Source of the DNA: Timema cristinae | Taxonomy: Eukaryota; Arthropoda; Insecta; Phasmatodea; Timematidae | Length of the DNA: 64,000 nucleotides | Direction of reading: 5' to 3' | Assembly: GCA_039000515.1 (NCBI GenBank) | Contig: JBCFYV010011164.1 | Location: forward strand, 51,127,192-51,191,191 | Part shown: positions 26,601 through 31,423 of the stretch, piece after piece | Position numbering within the stretch: position 1 is the stretch's first letter | Layout: each line of letters opens with the position of its first letter | Translations under genes and position numbers: made by a program | The notes under the pieces: generated by a model | Told to the model about the DNA's origin: nothing | The model's database searches: none | Seen by the model: the letters and a program-made list of their open reading frames with translations, nothing else

Positions 26601-28681
26601 ATTTCATCCCAATAGGAATCACTCAAATTTACACTCGTGTTATCAATGTCAGCTGCCACTCCTACTTGTTCTAATATTTCACTTCCACTAGAATATAATT
26701 CCTGTTCAGTTTCATTATTTACAAATTCAAAACCACTAACTATTCACTTGAGCTATCACTAAGTATTGCGAGTATTTCTGTGTCTTGAATCCCAACTTTC
26801 CTCTTAGCAGCCATGTTTACAAACAAGGCCAAAGATAAAACGTCATAAAGTTAGAAAATAATAATTTTCATGTTCAATGTATCGAAACTCTAGGTGTAAA
26901 GACATAAAAGTAAACATATGAGATGCAGTGGAAATAGAATCTACCCTATCTGTTGACTTAATACTGAACTAAGAGCTAGAAAACCTGGGATCGCTGTGAG
27001 GGATGCTGGTGATTTTAGCAAATAATTTGCACATCACTCTGAGCGATGGCACTCAAAGGGTTAAATGGGGCTAAAAGTGTGTCTTAAAATCGAAAAAATA
27101 CGGTACTTTATAATTTGGCTACCACCACTTTGTCACTTATTATAACACACACACATTATTTAATTTAAATATTTATGTTATTCATGGATTCATTTGTTGA
27201 GGGTTATTTTCTTTAGGCCACAGGACAAATCCTGGGTGGTAGGATTATTACTACTACTACTACTACTACTAATACTACTACTACTTCCTTAGGAAGATCC
27301 AATAAGAGTATTGAAATATTGACGTGTGTGTGTGTAAATATATGTTGGTGTTTTTACTTTTTATTTGTGCTTTGATTTTATACAATTCTATCAATTTATT
27401 TATTTTATATTATATTTTTCTTAATGCACTTTATTTAATACACAATTTATTTGAATACTATTAAGAATTAAATACATAATTTTGTCAGCTCTGATACAAA
27501 CAATCAAGCTTAAATACTCCCAGGGGGTGTCAGGCCTTTTCTTCGACTTATTTTCTATTTGATAGCTGGTGTGGTTGTTGCAGGCATGGTTGGCATTCTT
27601 GGGGATATTTGGGGGTCATCCTGCATGTTAGTTTGTGTAAGTAGACACACAAAAATACAAGAATACACTTTTCAGCCGATATTTTGCCATCGATCTCTGT
27701 GACCTTGTGTTGGAACCTAACCTCACCTTGTTATTTCATTAGCGTTCTCTAACCTATGTGATCATTATGTTTGGAAACCAAGATTGAATGTTTCTTTAAT
27801 CTATTGTTATTACCATGGTCTGGACTTGGATTAAATTAAAATGATCAAAAACCACTTTAAATTTATTTTTAAAAAAAAGACCTAAAAATGGATGGCACAC
27901 AACTAAATCAAACATGAATTTTACAAAATTTAAAATGCGATGAAAATCTTTAGCAATTAAACTCTCTCATTCTGCTGGGTATAATATAATATTTACAAGG
28001 ATCTGCTTCAGAAGTAACAGTTGGCCTTTCCCAACACAGCCCTCTCCAGCCTAGTTGCATTCTCACCAGGAATGTGTATTTCACAACCAAGCAAGCAAAA
28101 AGAATACAAAGTTAATTGACTATGTTATCTTCGTATTCCGGCAACTGTGATAAGAAAATAATGTTTGAGTATTTATGCATTTATAAAAGGTAGATACGGT
28201 TTAAAAATATACTTGTTCAGTATAGATTTGTAAAACTTATTCAAAAATGCTTAAAAATAACCCAAAAGACACAAACCAGGAAAATATGACCTAAATATCA
28301 TAAATGACATAAAAAAACTGTTTCCACAGCCAGGAGGTGATGAACAGAGCTTCTGTGATCATTATCACTGTCTGGTGGACAGAGAGACATACGCACGGCA
28401 CTGAACAGTTGGTAGCACTGTACTCAATTTCACATAGTACGTGGTTTGGGTGATTGCCAGTGATAATTTCCTGCCCCCTTGTTAGACAAGCATGTTACTT
28501 ACCCATCTCGTGTGTGCCCCGTTAGGCCCAGCACCTCACCCGGGCAGTGGCCACCCTACTCCGGTTCTCGCCAGAGGAGGAGCGTCTTCTCAGAGAGACT
28601 CTGGACTGGAAGATGTCCTGGTTTGGATCCCGGCCAAGGCTGGGTGCGGGACAGACTGCCAAGACCATCCCGCCCAGCTGA
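2588..28681 (+). CDS. GOLGA1: Golgin-97 (golgin subfamily A member 1) orthologue, C-terminal 550 residues in 8 exons
   Basis: Peripheral trans-Golgi tether: the family recruits endosome-derived carriers and binds the small GTPase Arl1 through its C-terminal GRIP domain. Exons: 2588-2676, 6039-6167, 10643-11179, 23259-23346, 23745-23893, 24590-24859, 24935-25171 and 28526-28681, all with GT donors and AG acceptors and with phases that match at every junction (1655 coding bases). Residues 1-470 are almost continuous heptad-rich coiled coil; the GRIP domain covers about 479-525 and includes the Arl1-contact Tyr at residue 484 (codon 25124). LEGFQ-x-QE near the start, and KMSWFGS just after GRIP, single out golgin-97 from other GRIP golgins. 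The vertebrate protein is about 770 residues, so roughly 200 N-terminal residues lie in exons left of the window. Exons are GC-rich against AT-rich introns. No canonical AATAAA is seen near the stop. The family call is very secure; regulation cannot be read from this sequence. Confidence 0.95.
2745..4328. repeat. 60-bp minisatellite, about 26 copies, in a golgin-97 intron
   Basis: Strict 60-bp period over 1.58 kb, starting about 70 bp after the exon donor. Two main unit types alternate: A (GGGTCATTTTGTTACTTTGT) and B (GTGGCATTATGATACTTGGT, with a TACGTGG subtype); all share TCTATTCTTGATAC and TGTTTTATTGTACAT. From 3001 the order is A A B B' A B B' A B B B A A A A B B' A B B B B. The five-unit block 3001-3300 recurs at 3781-4080, so the array has grown partly by segmental duplication. 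Because 60 is divisible by 3, a 550-codon open frame appears; it is a by-product, not a gene. Confidence 0.97.
4329..4807. other. AT-rich intron sequence
   Basis: Golgin-97 intron between the 60-bp array and a SINE. No repeat or exon recognised. Confidence 0.5.
4808..5025 (+). mobile_element. SINE family A, diverged copy
   Basis: B-box region GGTGTTCGATCCTGG, body TTTTCCACTCTCCCTCCATG, and tail GCGTATAACCCAAATGGGTA followed by GTAAGACACTA. Intronic, same strand as golgin-97. Confidence 0.75.
5307..5921. mobile_element. hAT-type MITE, 615 bp, with terminal inverted repeats
   Basis: The left end CAGGGGTCGACAAAACTAAT and the right end (read in reverse) CAGGGGTCACCAAACAATCG form imperfect terminal inverted repeats extending over about 30 bp to a shared ATGRGCT. 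CAGGGGTC ends are typical of hAT elements. There is no coding capacity. The 8 bases outside each end (GAAAAATG and CTCTAAAG) do not match, so the target duplication has decayed or the boundary is slightly different. It lies just upstream of the golgin exon at 6039. Confidence 0.7.
6039..6167 (+). CDS. GOLGA1: Golgin-97 exon b
   Basis: Acceptor GCGTGCAG, donor GTAAGT; 43 whole codons (phase 0 at both ends) encoding coiled coil [19 protein letters not shown] through [21 protein letters not shown] across the junction matches the family. Confidence 0.93.
6217..7374. repeat. 26-bp minisatellite, about 44 copies
   Basis: Unit close to TGTGGGCTGGTGCTCTCTCC followed by GTCATG, beginning about 50 bp after the exon b donor. 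Variants: CTGTTG for CTGGTG, TTTCTCC for CTCTCC, TTCGTC for CCGTC, GGACTGG for GGGCTGG, ATATGTG for ATGTGTG. Because the unit has no stop in any frame, three overlapping 400-residue open frames arise; none is a gene. The + strand is strongly G/T-rich. Confidence 0.97.
7424..8039. other. AT-rich intron sequence
   Basis: No exon or repeat recognised between the 26-bp array and a LINE tail. Confidence 0.5.
8040..8480 (-). mobile_element. LINE 3'-end relic, tail in TGATGA repeats
   Basis: The + strand begins with a run of ATC followed by AACTGTTCCAGCCTGTAACT; on the - strand this is a LINE-like 3' end finishing in GGAACAGTTGATGATGATGA. The same end occurs at 14850, 17235, 49770 and 59170. The body has no intact frame. 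The phrase TCTCGCTTAAACATTTTCTG is duplicated in tandem here. Confidence 0.5.
8610..9485. repeat. 37-bp minisatellite in two blocks with a repeated AT-rich module
   Basis: Unit close to TCTCTTACACACCTATAGAA followed by CAACTCTCCATAGCAGG. Block 1 is 8610-8966, block 2 is 9103-9485. The AT-rich module between them (about 8963-9102, containing TATATTAATAATTTATTTTG and AAATCTTAGTTCTGTAA) recurs immediately after block 2 at 9483-9635, so array plus module forms a higher-order unit. Block 1 shows many single-base losses compared with block 2. Confidence 0.95.
9640..9842. other. Intron spacer with a possible transposon terminus
   Basis: CAGGGGTGCCACACACCAGG at 9724 resembles one end of a hAT-type element (compare 29582 and 62322), but no partner end was found nearby. 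Confidence 0.35.
9843..10062 (+). mobile_element. SINE family A, diverged copy
   Basis: Head GGTGGCCGCATGATCCAAGG, B box AGGTTCAAATCTCGG, CTTCCTCTAAATTCAACCTT body, and tail AGTAGTAAGACACAGTGCT. Confidence 0.75.
10063..10642. other. Intron sequence before exon c
   Basis: Nothing recognised except the splice acceptor region (TTGTCATAG at 10634-10642). Confidence 0.5.
10643..11179 (+). CDS. GOLGA1: Golgin-97 exon c (large coiled-coil exon)
   Basis: 179 whole codons, phase 0 at both ends, acceptor CATAG, donor GTGAGT after CGGCAAATA. Encodes a highly charged coiled coil ([17 protein letters not shown] ... [12 protein letters not shown]) with regular leucine heptads. GC content is far above the flanks. 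Without the splice a stop follows at about 11209. The opposite strand has a Ser/Arg-rich open frame (10729-11142) that is only the complement of this exon. Confidence 0.93.
11180..11699. other. Intron sequence
   Basis: A GC-richer patch (11530-11640) may be the 3' untranslated part of the LINE relic that follows on the - strand. No exon seen. Confidence 0.35.
11700..12256 (-). mobile_element. Probable LINE reverse-transcriptase C-terminal relic
   Basis: The - strand contains [17 protein letters not shown] then a stop (near 11860-11915), a pattern like the last residues of many LINE-encoded reverse transcriptases (x-x-DR-x-x-W-x-x-LV). Further upstream on that strand the frame is broken. Weak but consistent with other LINE debris in this gene. 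Confidence 0.3.
12271..12800. repeat. 44/41-bp minisatellite with an internal palindrome, about 12 copies
   Basis: Unit CATTGACAACTGATATTATC followed by AGTGACCTAGTCCAGCAATACAAC. Each unit carries a near-palindrome (ACTGATATTATCAGT, or the perfect ACTGATATCAGT in the 41-bp variant), so length variants differ by a 3-bp change exactly at the palindrome centre. Confidence 0.96.
12806..13124. repeat. Tandem duplication, 159-bp period, two copies
   Basis: CATAAGGAGTGTACAGAC recurs at 12814 and 12973, and the whole unit through TTTGGACGGTACTGTACA is repeated with few changes. It abuts the 44-bp array. Confidence 0.93.
13250..13579 (-). pseudogene. Harbinger (HARBI1-like) transposase N-terminal relic
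   Basis: The - strand frame ending near 13355 reads [20 protein letters not shown] then [20 protein letters not shown] and LYKN. The pattern KKRRRRRWW-x-x-x-LY followed by LL-x-DL-x-FQ-x-x-SGLYKNF is what I recognise from arthropod Harbinger-type nucleases. No downstream catalytic region follows; the frame breaks into AT-rich sequence. Family call is moderate, relic status clear. Confidence 0.42.
13580..14112. other. Intron sequence, no gene recognised
   Basis: Contains GTTGTTCAACAAC (13662-13674), a short perfect inverted repeat possibly linked to the Harbinger remnant. Short open frames are unconvincing. Confidence 0.4.
14113..14258 (-). mobile_element. SINE family C
   Basis: On the - strand: TCCGACACTTTGTCTCAGTC with tRNA-like A-box region, B box GGGTTCAATTCC, then GGCATGGCTGAAAAATGTAT. 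A second copy of the same family is at 25303-25445 on the + strand. No clear common tail with families A and B. Confidence 0.7.
14259..14849. other. Intron sequence
   Basis: No exon found. A TATA-like word (TATATATAAAAGG, 14791-14803) has no gene downstream and is probably incidental. Confidence 0.4.
14850..15131 (-). mobile_element. LINE 3'-end relic with reverse-transcriptase C-terminal motif
   Basis: On the - strand a broken frame resembles GHVMRM followed by RIPRRLM, the conserved tail region of LINE reverse transcriptases, and the element ends GGAAACAGTTGATGATGATA. This supports the reading of the other TGATGA-tailed fragments as LINE 3' ends. Confidence 0.6.
15132..17234. other. Long AT-rich intron stretch
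   Basis: No exon with a coiled-coil frame was found. A possible SINE B-box remnant (CAGGGTTCAAATATTGGGAC, about 16328-16347) and short CT repeats (15984-16003) are the only landmarks. Confidence 0.45.
17235..17265 (+). mobile_element. LINE tail fragment (TGATGA type)
   Basis: AAGCTGGAAACAGATGATGA matches the 3' terminus seen at 14850 and 8040 in the opposite orientation. Only about 30 bp. Confidence 0.35.
17266..17685. other. AT-rich intron sequence
   Basis: Nothing recognised. Confidence 0.4.
17686..18015. repeat. Pyrimidine-rich degenerate tandem repeat
   Basis: Irregular repetition of CTCTCTACCATCTCTCCATT and ATTATTCCTCTATCTCACCA-like words over 330 bp. The + strand is almost all C/T/A; units vary in length. 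Confidence 0.85.
18035..18160 (-). mobile_element. LINE reverse-transcriptase C-terminal fragment
   Basis: The - strand reads [18 protein letters not shown] (about 18055-18110), matching the basic RR-x-x-GRP-x-x-RW region near the end of LINE reverse transcriptases. It abuts the pyrimidine repeat. Confidence 0.5.
18345..18440 (-). mobile_element. SINE family A fragment
   Basis: - strand: TTCAAATTCTGACTGAGGTT B-box half, then AGTGATTTTCCTAAGTGGTT and CACCCTCCACACAAAT. Head and tail are lost. Confidence 0.6.
18584..19445. repeat. 56-bp minisatellite, about 16 copies, decaying toward one end
   Basis: Unit AACACGATCCTGTTAAAACA followed by AGCACCTCTTAGAGTTGAATGACCTAAAGTAACCTA. Copies progressively lose single bases; the last one (19380-19440) is missing about a third. 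That pattern is more like read error left in the consensus than ordinary mutation. Confidence 0.95.
19555..19875 (-). mobile_element. LINE reverse-transcriptase relic (EERFKYLGS motif)
   Basis: On the - strand a short frame reads [20 protein letters not shown] (about 19720-19790), the conserved FKYLGS segment late in LINE reverse transcriptases, followed by broken frames that still resemble the downstream region. Non-functional. Confidence 0.6.
19882..20250. mobile_element. hAT-type MITE, 369 bp
   Basis: Left end CAGTGGCGTATTTATATTTT, right end in reverse CAGTGGTGGACTTGCAAGAG: short terminal inverted repeat CAGTGGYG. Flanking octamers TCGGTAAC and AGGGTTAC match at 5 of 8, a possible degraded 8-bp target duplication. 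No coding capacity. Confidence 0.5.
20488..20690 (+). mobile_element. SINE family A, diverged copy
   Basis: GGGTTTGAATCCCAATTGAT B box, TTTCCCACTCTCTCCATGCA body, tail GTAGTAAGACACGGCACGG. Confidence 0.7.
20691..20989. other. Intron sequence
   Basis: Nothing recognised. Confidence 0.4.
20990..21420 (+). other. GC-rich island with coding-like but broken frame
   Basis: Base composition is far richer in G/C than the surrounding intron. Frames open over short stretches, for example [20 protein letters not shown] (about 21204-21263), interrupted by a G-run at 21171-21183 and by frame changes. I do not recognise the family. It could be a decayed exon of another gene, a transposon fragment, or a lost golgin exon, though the flanking golgin phases do not require one. 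Confidence 0.3.
21421..21980. other. Intron sequence
   Basis: A G-run (21656-21663) is the only landmark. Confidence 0.4.
21981..22155 (+). mobile_element. SINE family A, internally deleted copy
   Basis: Head GCATCGGTGGCTGCGGGCTC, then a jump to TTTTACACTCTCCCTCCATG and tail GGTAGTAAGTTGCAGTGC. The B box is deleted. Confidence 0.65.
22304..22547 (+). mobile_element. SINE family A, full length
   Basis: CCGCCTCGGTGCTTTAGTTA head with A box, GAGGTTCGAATCTCAGTTGG B box, TTTTCCACTCTCCCTCCACG body, and tail ATAACCCGAACGGTTTGTAA ending GACGCGGTGCTT. A good reference copy for family A. Confidence 0.85.
22608..22869 (+). mobile_element. SINE family B, full length
   Basis: Head GGTGACCTGGTGGTCTAGGG, B box GGGTTCAATCCTCGGTCCC, body GAATGTGGGGAATGCCAGGC, tail TGTAACCCGAATGGGTAGTA then AGACGCGGTGCTAATAATAA. 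The tRNA head differs from family A but the last 40 or so bases are shared with it. It sits 60 bp from a family A copy in the same orientation. Confidence 0.85.
22870..23258. other. Intron sequence before exon d
   Basis: No feature except the acceptor TTGTTGTTACAG (23247-23258). Confidence 0.5.
23259..23346 (+). CDS. GOLGA1: Golgin-97 exon d
   Basis: Starts [20 protein letters not shown] and ends ...TVALE plus one base (G) of a split Ala codon; donor GTGAGA. Acceptor is phase 0, donor phase 1, matched by the next exon. Confidence 0.88.
23365..23710. repeat. About 30-bp tandem repeat filling the d-e intron
   Basis: Degenerate unit close to CACACATAACATTGTCTGTT followed by GTCACATACCA, about 11 copies. 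It occupies nearly the whole 398-bp intron, from just after the donor to about 30 bp before the next acceptor. Copies near 23640-23700 are riddled with single-base losses. Confidence 0.92.
23745..23893 (+). CDS. GOLGA1: Golgin-97 exon e
   Basis: Acceptor TTGAACCAG; first two bases complete Ala (G/CG); then [20 protein letters not shown] through [10 protein letters not shown]; donor GTCAGG (weaker than consensus). A later GTGAGG at 23914 would break the phase, so the earlier site is chosen. Confidence 0.87.
23894..24589. other. AT-rich intron between exons e and f
   Basis: No repeat or exon recognised; acceptor GATGTTCCAACAG at 24577-24589. Confidence 0.5.
24590..24859 (+). CDS. GOLGA1: Golgin-97 exon f
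   Basis: 90 whole codons, [20 protein letters not shown] through [10 protein letters not shown], continuous coiled coil, donor GTAACT. The following intron is only 75 bp. Confidence 0.93.
24935..25171 (+). CDS. GOLGA1: Golgin-97 exon g (linker and first half of GRIP domain)
   Basis: 79 whole codons: [20 protein letters not shown] ends the coiled coil; a Ser/Thr/Asn-rich linker with [13 protein letters not shown] follows; then [20 protein letters not shown] with the conserved GRIP FxYLKxV core. Donor GTGAGA falls inside the GRIP domain after REYE. Confidence 0.95.
25303..25445 (+). mobile_element. SINE family C
   Basis: TCCGACACTTTAGCTCAGTC start, GTTAGCATGTCTCTCTACTG, B box CAGGTTCGATTCCCAGC, GGCCGAAACATGTATCATTG body. 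The first 70 bases look like a tRNA, but the conserved extension shared with 14113-14258 shows it is a SINE. Confidence 0.72.
25798..25911. repeat. Near-perfect 33-bp inverted repeat (hairpin) inside the piggyBac element
   Basis: Arms 25798-25830 and 25879-25911 are complementary at 32 of 33 positions around a 48-bp loop. The loop sequence itself recurs in inverted orientation at about 26256-26300, so several inverted duplications have accumulated inside this element. Confidence 0.9.
26470..26814 (-). pseudogene. piggyBac transposase N-terminal remnant
   Basis: From ATG at 26814 on the - strand: [18 protein letters not shown] then SDSSSE and a stop; after a one-base shift the reading continues [20 protein letters not shown] and later [20 protein letters not shown] then TEVPGLKF. 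The acidic N-terminus followed by a PGLK box is how piggyBac-derived transposases begin. Reading is lost after that, so the catalytic core is deleted. Confidence 0.65.
27066..27105. mobile_element. Possible pogo-type terminus
   Basis: GTGTGTCTTAAAATCGAAAA then AATACGGTA resembles the pogo end at 1158-1188. Only a short fragment directly abutting the piggyBac target site. Confidence 0.3.
27106..28525. other. Intron sequence before the last golgin exon
   Basis: Contains a TAC/TACTAC microsatellite (27251-27290). No exon is needed here by phase and none was recognised; acceptor CCCCGTTAG at 28517-28525. Confidence 0.5.
28526..28681 (+). CDS. GOLGA1: Golgin-97 last exon (second half of GRIP and C-terminal tail)
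   Basis: 51 codons and [23 protein letters not shown] completes GRIP, then [20 protein letters not shown] and a short tail ending TIPPS. The KMSWFGS motif just after GRIP is golgin-97-specific. GC-rich. Confidence 0.95.
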   Translation, partial: AQHLTRAVATLLRFSPEEERLLRETLDWKMSWFGSRPRLGAGQTAKTIPPS

Positions 28682-28877
28682 TGGGTCTCATCCCGCGAAA
28701 CATCTCTACACCCTGATCATCATTTCTATTGACAAACTCGACATACATAACCAATAACATTTGTTTTTTAATTTTTATCCAATTATATTAGAAGTGGGTT
28801 TTTGGTTCATTGATTTGAACATTTATATGAAGTGTCATCAGGAAGAAAAAGCATATTATATTATTTGGGATATTTAA

Positions 28878-29235
28878 CCCTTTTAGTGCTGTGCTCTGCT
28901 CAATTTACACGCGAAGTGTGCCGGGCTTGTTTCGTGGTTTGTGCGCTAAGAATATCACAACTGTTTCATCATTTTTGTAAGGTTTTACAAGTAGTGTTAC
29001 CAAAATGTTCTTTACGAAGCAATTTTTATGATTGTTCTATAATTTTTTTTCTACATATAATGTTTTATAAAATAAGGGAATGTTCTCGTTCATCTTGAGG
29101 AAAAAAACAACTCTTATCCTATCTATTGGGTAACACCAGAACTAGCACAAATCTAGAATGCTGATCACATTGGTTCCGTCTCTTTTTACCAGTAGAAGGC
29201 AGAGCCAATCATATCCACTCATGGCACTAAAAGAG
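28878..29235. mobile_element. piggyBac-type MITE, 358 bp
   Basis: TTAA at 28874-28877 and at 29236-29239 flank CCCTTTTAGTGCTGTG and its inverse CTCTTTTAGTGCCATG. Terminal repeats match at 13 of 16. No coding. It lies about 200 bp after the golgin stop, so it may be in the 3' UTR. Confidence 0.75.
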
Positions 29236-29239
29236 TTAA

Positions 29240-29581
29240 CAGGTTCCATTGGTCACTCCTACAAATCCTTGATTAACTAACATTTGTCAGTAACCTTGAC
29301 ACAAGACTCTGTAACCAGGAACTGGTCTTGTGAATCCGATACTCCACGGACTTCTAGTTATGTAAAGGCTGCTATTGCTCTCAACCTAACCAGCAGAGAA
29401 GAATGGTTTTATACGATTCGTGCGATTTTTCACACAATGCTAGGACACATTCTTTTGAGAAACTTTTTTTTATGTAAATTGTATATAACTAGCTATACAC
29501 ATCAAATCATTTGTAAGATTTTAATATATTCAATTTGTATATATGGAATAAGATACAGGAAGAGAGGACTGACACACTATT
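29240..29581. other. Spacer, no gene recognised
   Basis: A 112-codon open frame (29284-29622) runs into a MITE and resembles nothing known. Confidence 0.4.
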
Positions 29582-29848
29582 CAGGGCTGCAACCCACTCT
29601 ACAGGACATAAAAACAATATAGCCTACTTGAAAATTCGAGAATTTAAAATATCGAGCCTTTTCCTACAAGGAAAATTGAACTGAGCCCTAAGTTTGTTGA
29701 TTCTAACACATATCTTCCCCCTGCCCCCTTAAACATAAGGTTTTATATTGACTACATGGCTTTACATTACTCTTAATATTCAAGAAAATGGAATTTACTC
29801 CTGGAAAGTGCAGGGGATTTTTGTATCAATAAAATAGTGGCAGCCCTG
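29582..29848. mobile_element. hAT-like MITE, 267 bp
   Basis: Left end CAGGGCTGCAACCCACTCTA, right end in reverse CAGGGCTGCCACTATTTTAT: shared CAGGGCTGCMAC termini. No clear target duplication. A related end (CAGGGTTGCCACTATTTTCT) is found in reverse at 62303-62322. Confidence 0.6.
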
Positions 29849-31418
29849 AAATTGGCTGTGAGAGTGAAAATAGAACACGATCCACATTTAACACTAGACT
29901 ACTGGACAAATAGACACTGTTCACACTTTACATTGCTATACCCCGTCACCGACATGTGAAATCGTTGACAGTTGGCAGAAGTTTCTTTATTGAAGTTTCT
30001 TTATTGTGAACATGTGTTGACAGTGACTAATGTCAACATTACTCAGAAATAATTACACAAGTTTTCACAATTGACTTGGTTACGTCTTGGTATCGAGTGT
30101 TTTCGACCAAGTGGTTCTGACCAAGGTGGAGCGTGAAAATGACTTTGAATTGTTTTTCGTAAACGAAAATGGAGATTTGGGTAGAGTAGATCTAACAACT
30201 GGTAAGTTAATATATGTAAACCTATGGTGCTTATTTTGACTAGTCCTAATATTTACATAACTTATCAAGCGGAACATATCTTCCCAAAAATAACCTACAG
30301 AAAACAAAGTACACGTGTTAGAGTAAATAGGACTAGGTCATATAATAATACTCACTTTCTTTTATCCATAACTAAACTGTTTTTAAGTAGGTACTTGCGT
30401 ATTGTCATGAATTTCTAGATAGTAATTTCTGTACATTTTAATTTACATATTGTATAATTTAAAATCCATTGATTATGAAGTTATACTCGTTTAAATATAA
30501 CAGGAGGAGTGAAGCGTTTTTAAAATTGGCACACAAATTCTCAACTCATTGGTTGTAACCAAAGGAAAGCGTTACTAAACCGAGCTTTGGTATCATCTTG
30601 GTCATAAACATTTTGTCAACATTGATACCGGGTCAACCGCGAAAACCCTGTGGTTATAAACATTGATACCAGGTCAACCGCATAACATGGCTATTATTAT
30701 ATTCTATAAATAATTATTTTCGAGAGGTTGACATTATTGCCTTCCAGCCAATGTTTGCAATATAGAACCTACCGTAGTAGATAACATAGCCCATTGGACA
30801 AAGAGATTCGTGGTTTGATTCTCTCTCCTTTCATTCCATACATACATTAATACTTATATTTAGACCCAAAGTACATTAATTGTGTTCAACTGAAGTTTCA
30901 AGTTGGCTGGATGTGCATGCTCATTGCATGCTCTTCGAGTATAAATAGTGATGATAACCGGTATTTTATTAACATTCTCTAGTTTAATTTGTGTAATGTG
31001 TATGATTTGTAAATATTATTTTACTGTGTTTGTTAACTTCCAAGATTATATTATTTTATTATTATTCATTAAAATGAAATTATATATGTCCTGGTGTCAA
31101 ATTTGTATCTTTGTATTCTTATCAAATAAGTTTGTTTGATTTGTTAAAAGTTTTTTGTTTTAAATTTTATTTTAAAAATATGATAGGAGTACAAAAAAAT
31201 GCTACCTTGAATGAAAAGCTGTTTGCAAGGAACACAAAATGCGATAAACCTGTGTCTTGATAAAGAAATGATGTAGTCAGAGACTCATATCAAGCGTGAG
31301 CTAAGGCTCTTTGGAATGCGGGAATATGTTAATTCCAGGCTACCTAGAGATGACATAAAAAAGATCTCCTTAATATGATACAAGAGGGTAGATGTCAAAT
31401 GAGACTGCTGAGAAACGA
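29849..31418. other. AT-rich intergenic sequence
   Basis: No gene recognised. Small local duplication: ACATTGATACCGGGTCAACC (30618) recurs as ACATTGATACCAGGTCAACC (30659). Confidence 0.45.
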
Positions 31419-31423
31419 TTGCA

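Larger units (their letters stand above)
25535..27060 (-). mobile_element. piggyBac element, internally deleted, with perfect termini and TTAA sites
   Basis: TTAA (25531-25534) then CCCTTTGAGTGCCA (25535-25548); the other end is its exact 14-bp inverse (27047-27060) followed by TTAA (27061-27064). Terminal CCYTT and TTAA duplication define the piggyBac superfamily. 1526 bp, against 2.5 kb or more for autonomous members, so most of the transposase is missing. It lies in the intron that splits the GRIP domain. Confidence 0.88.
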
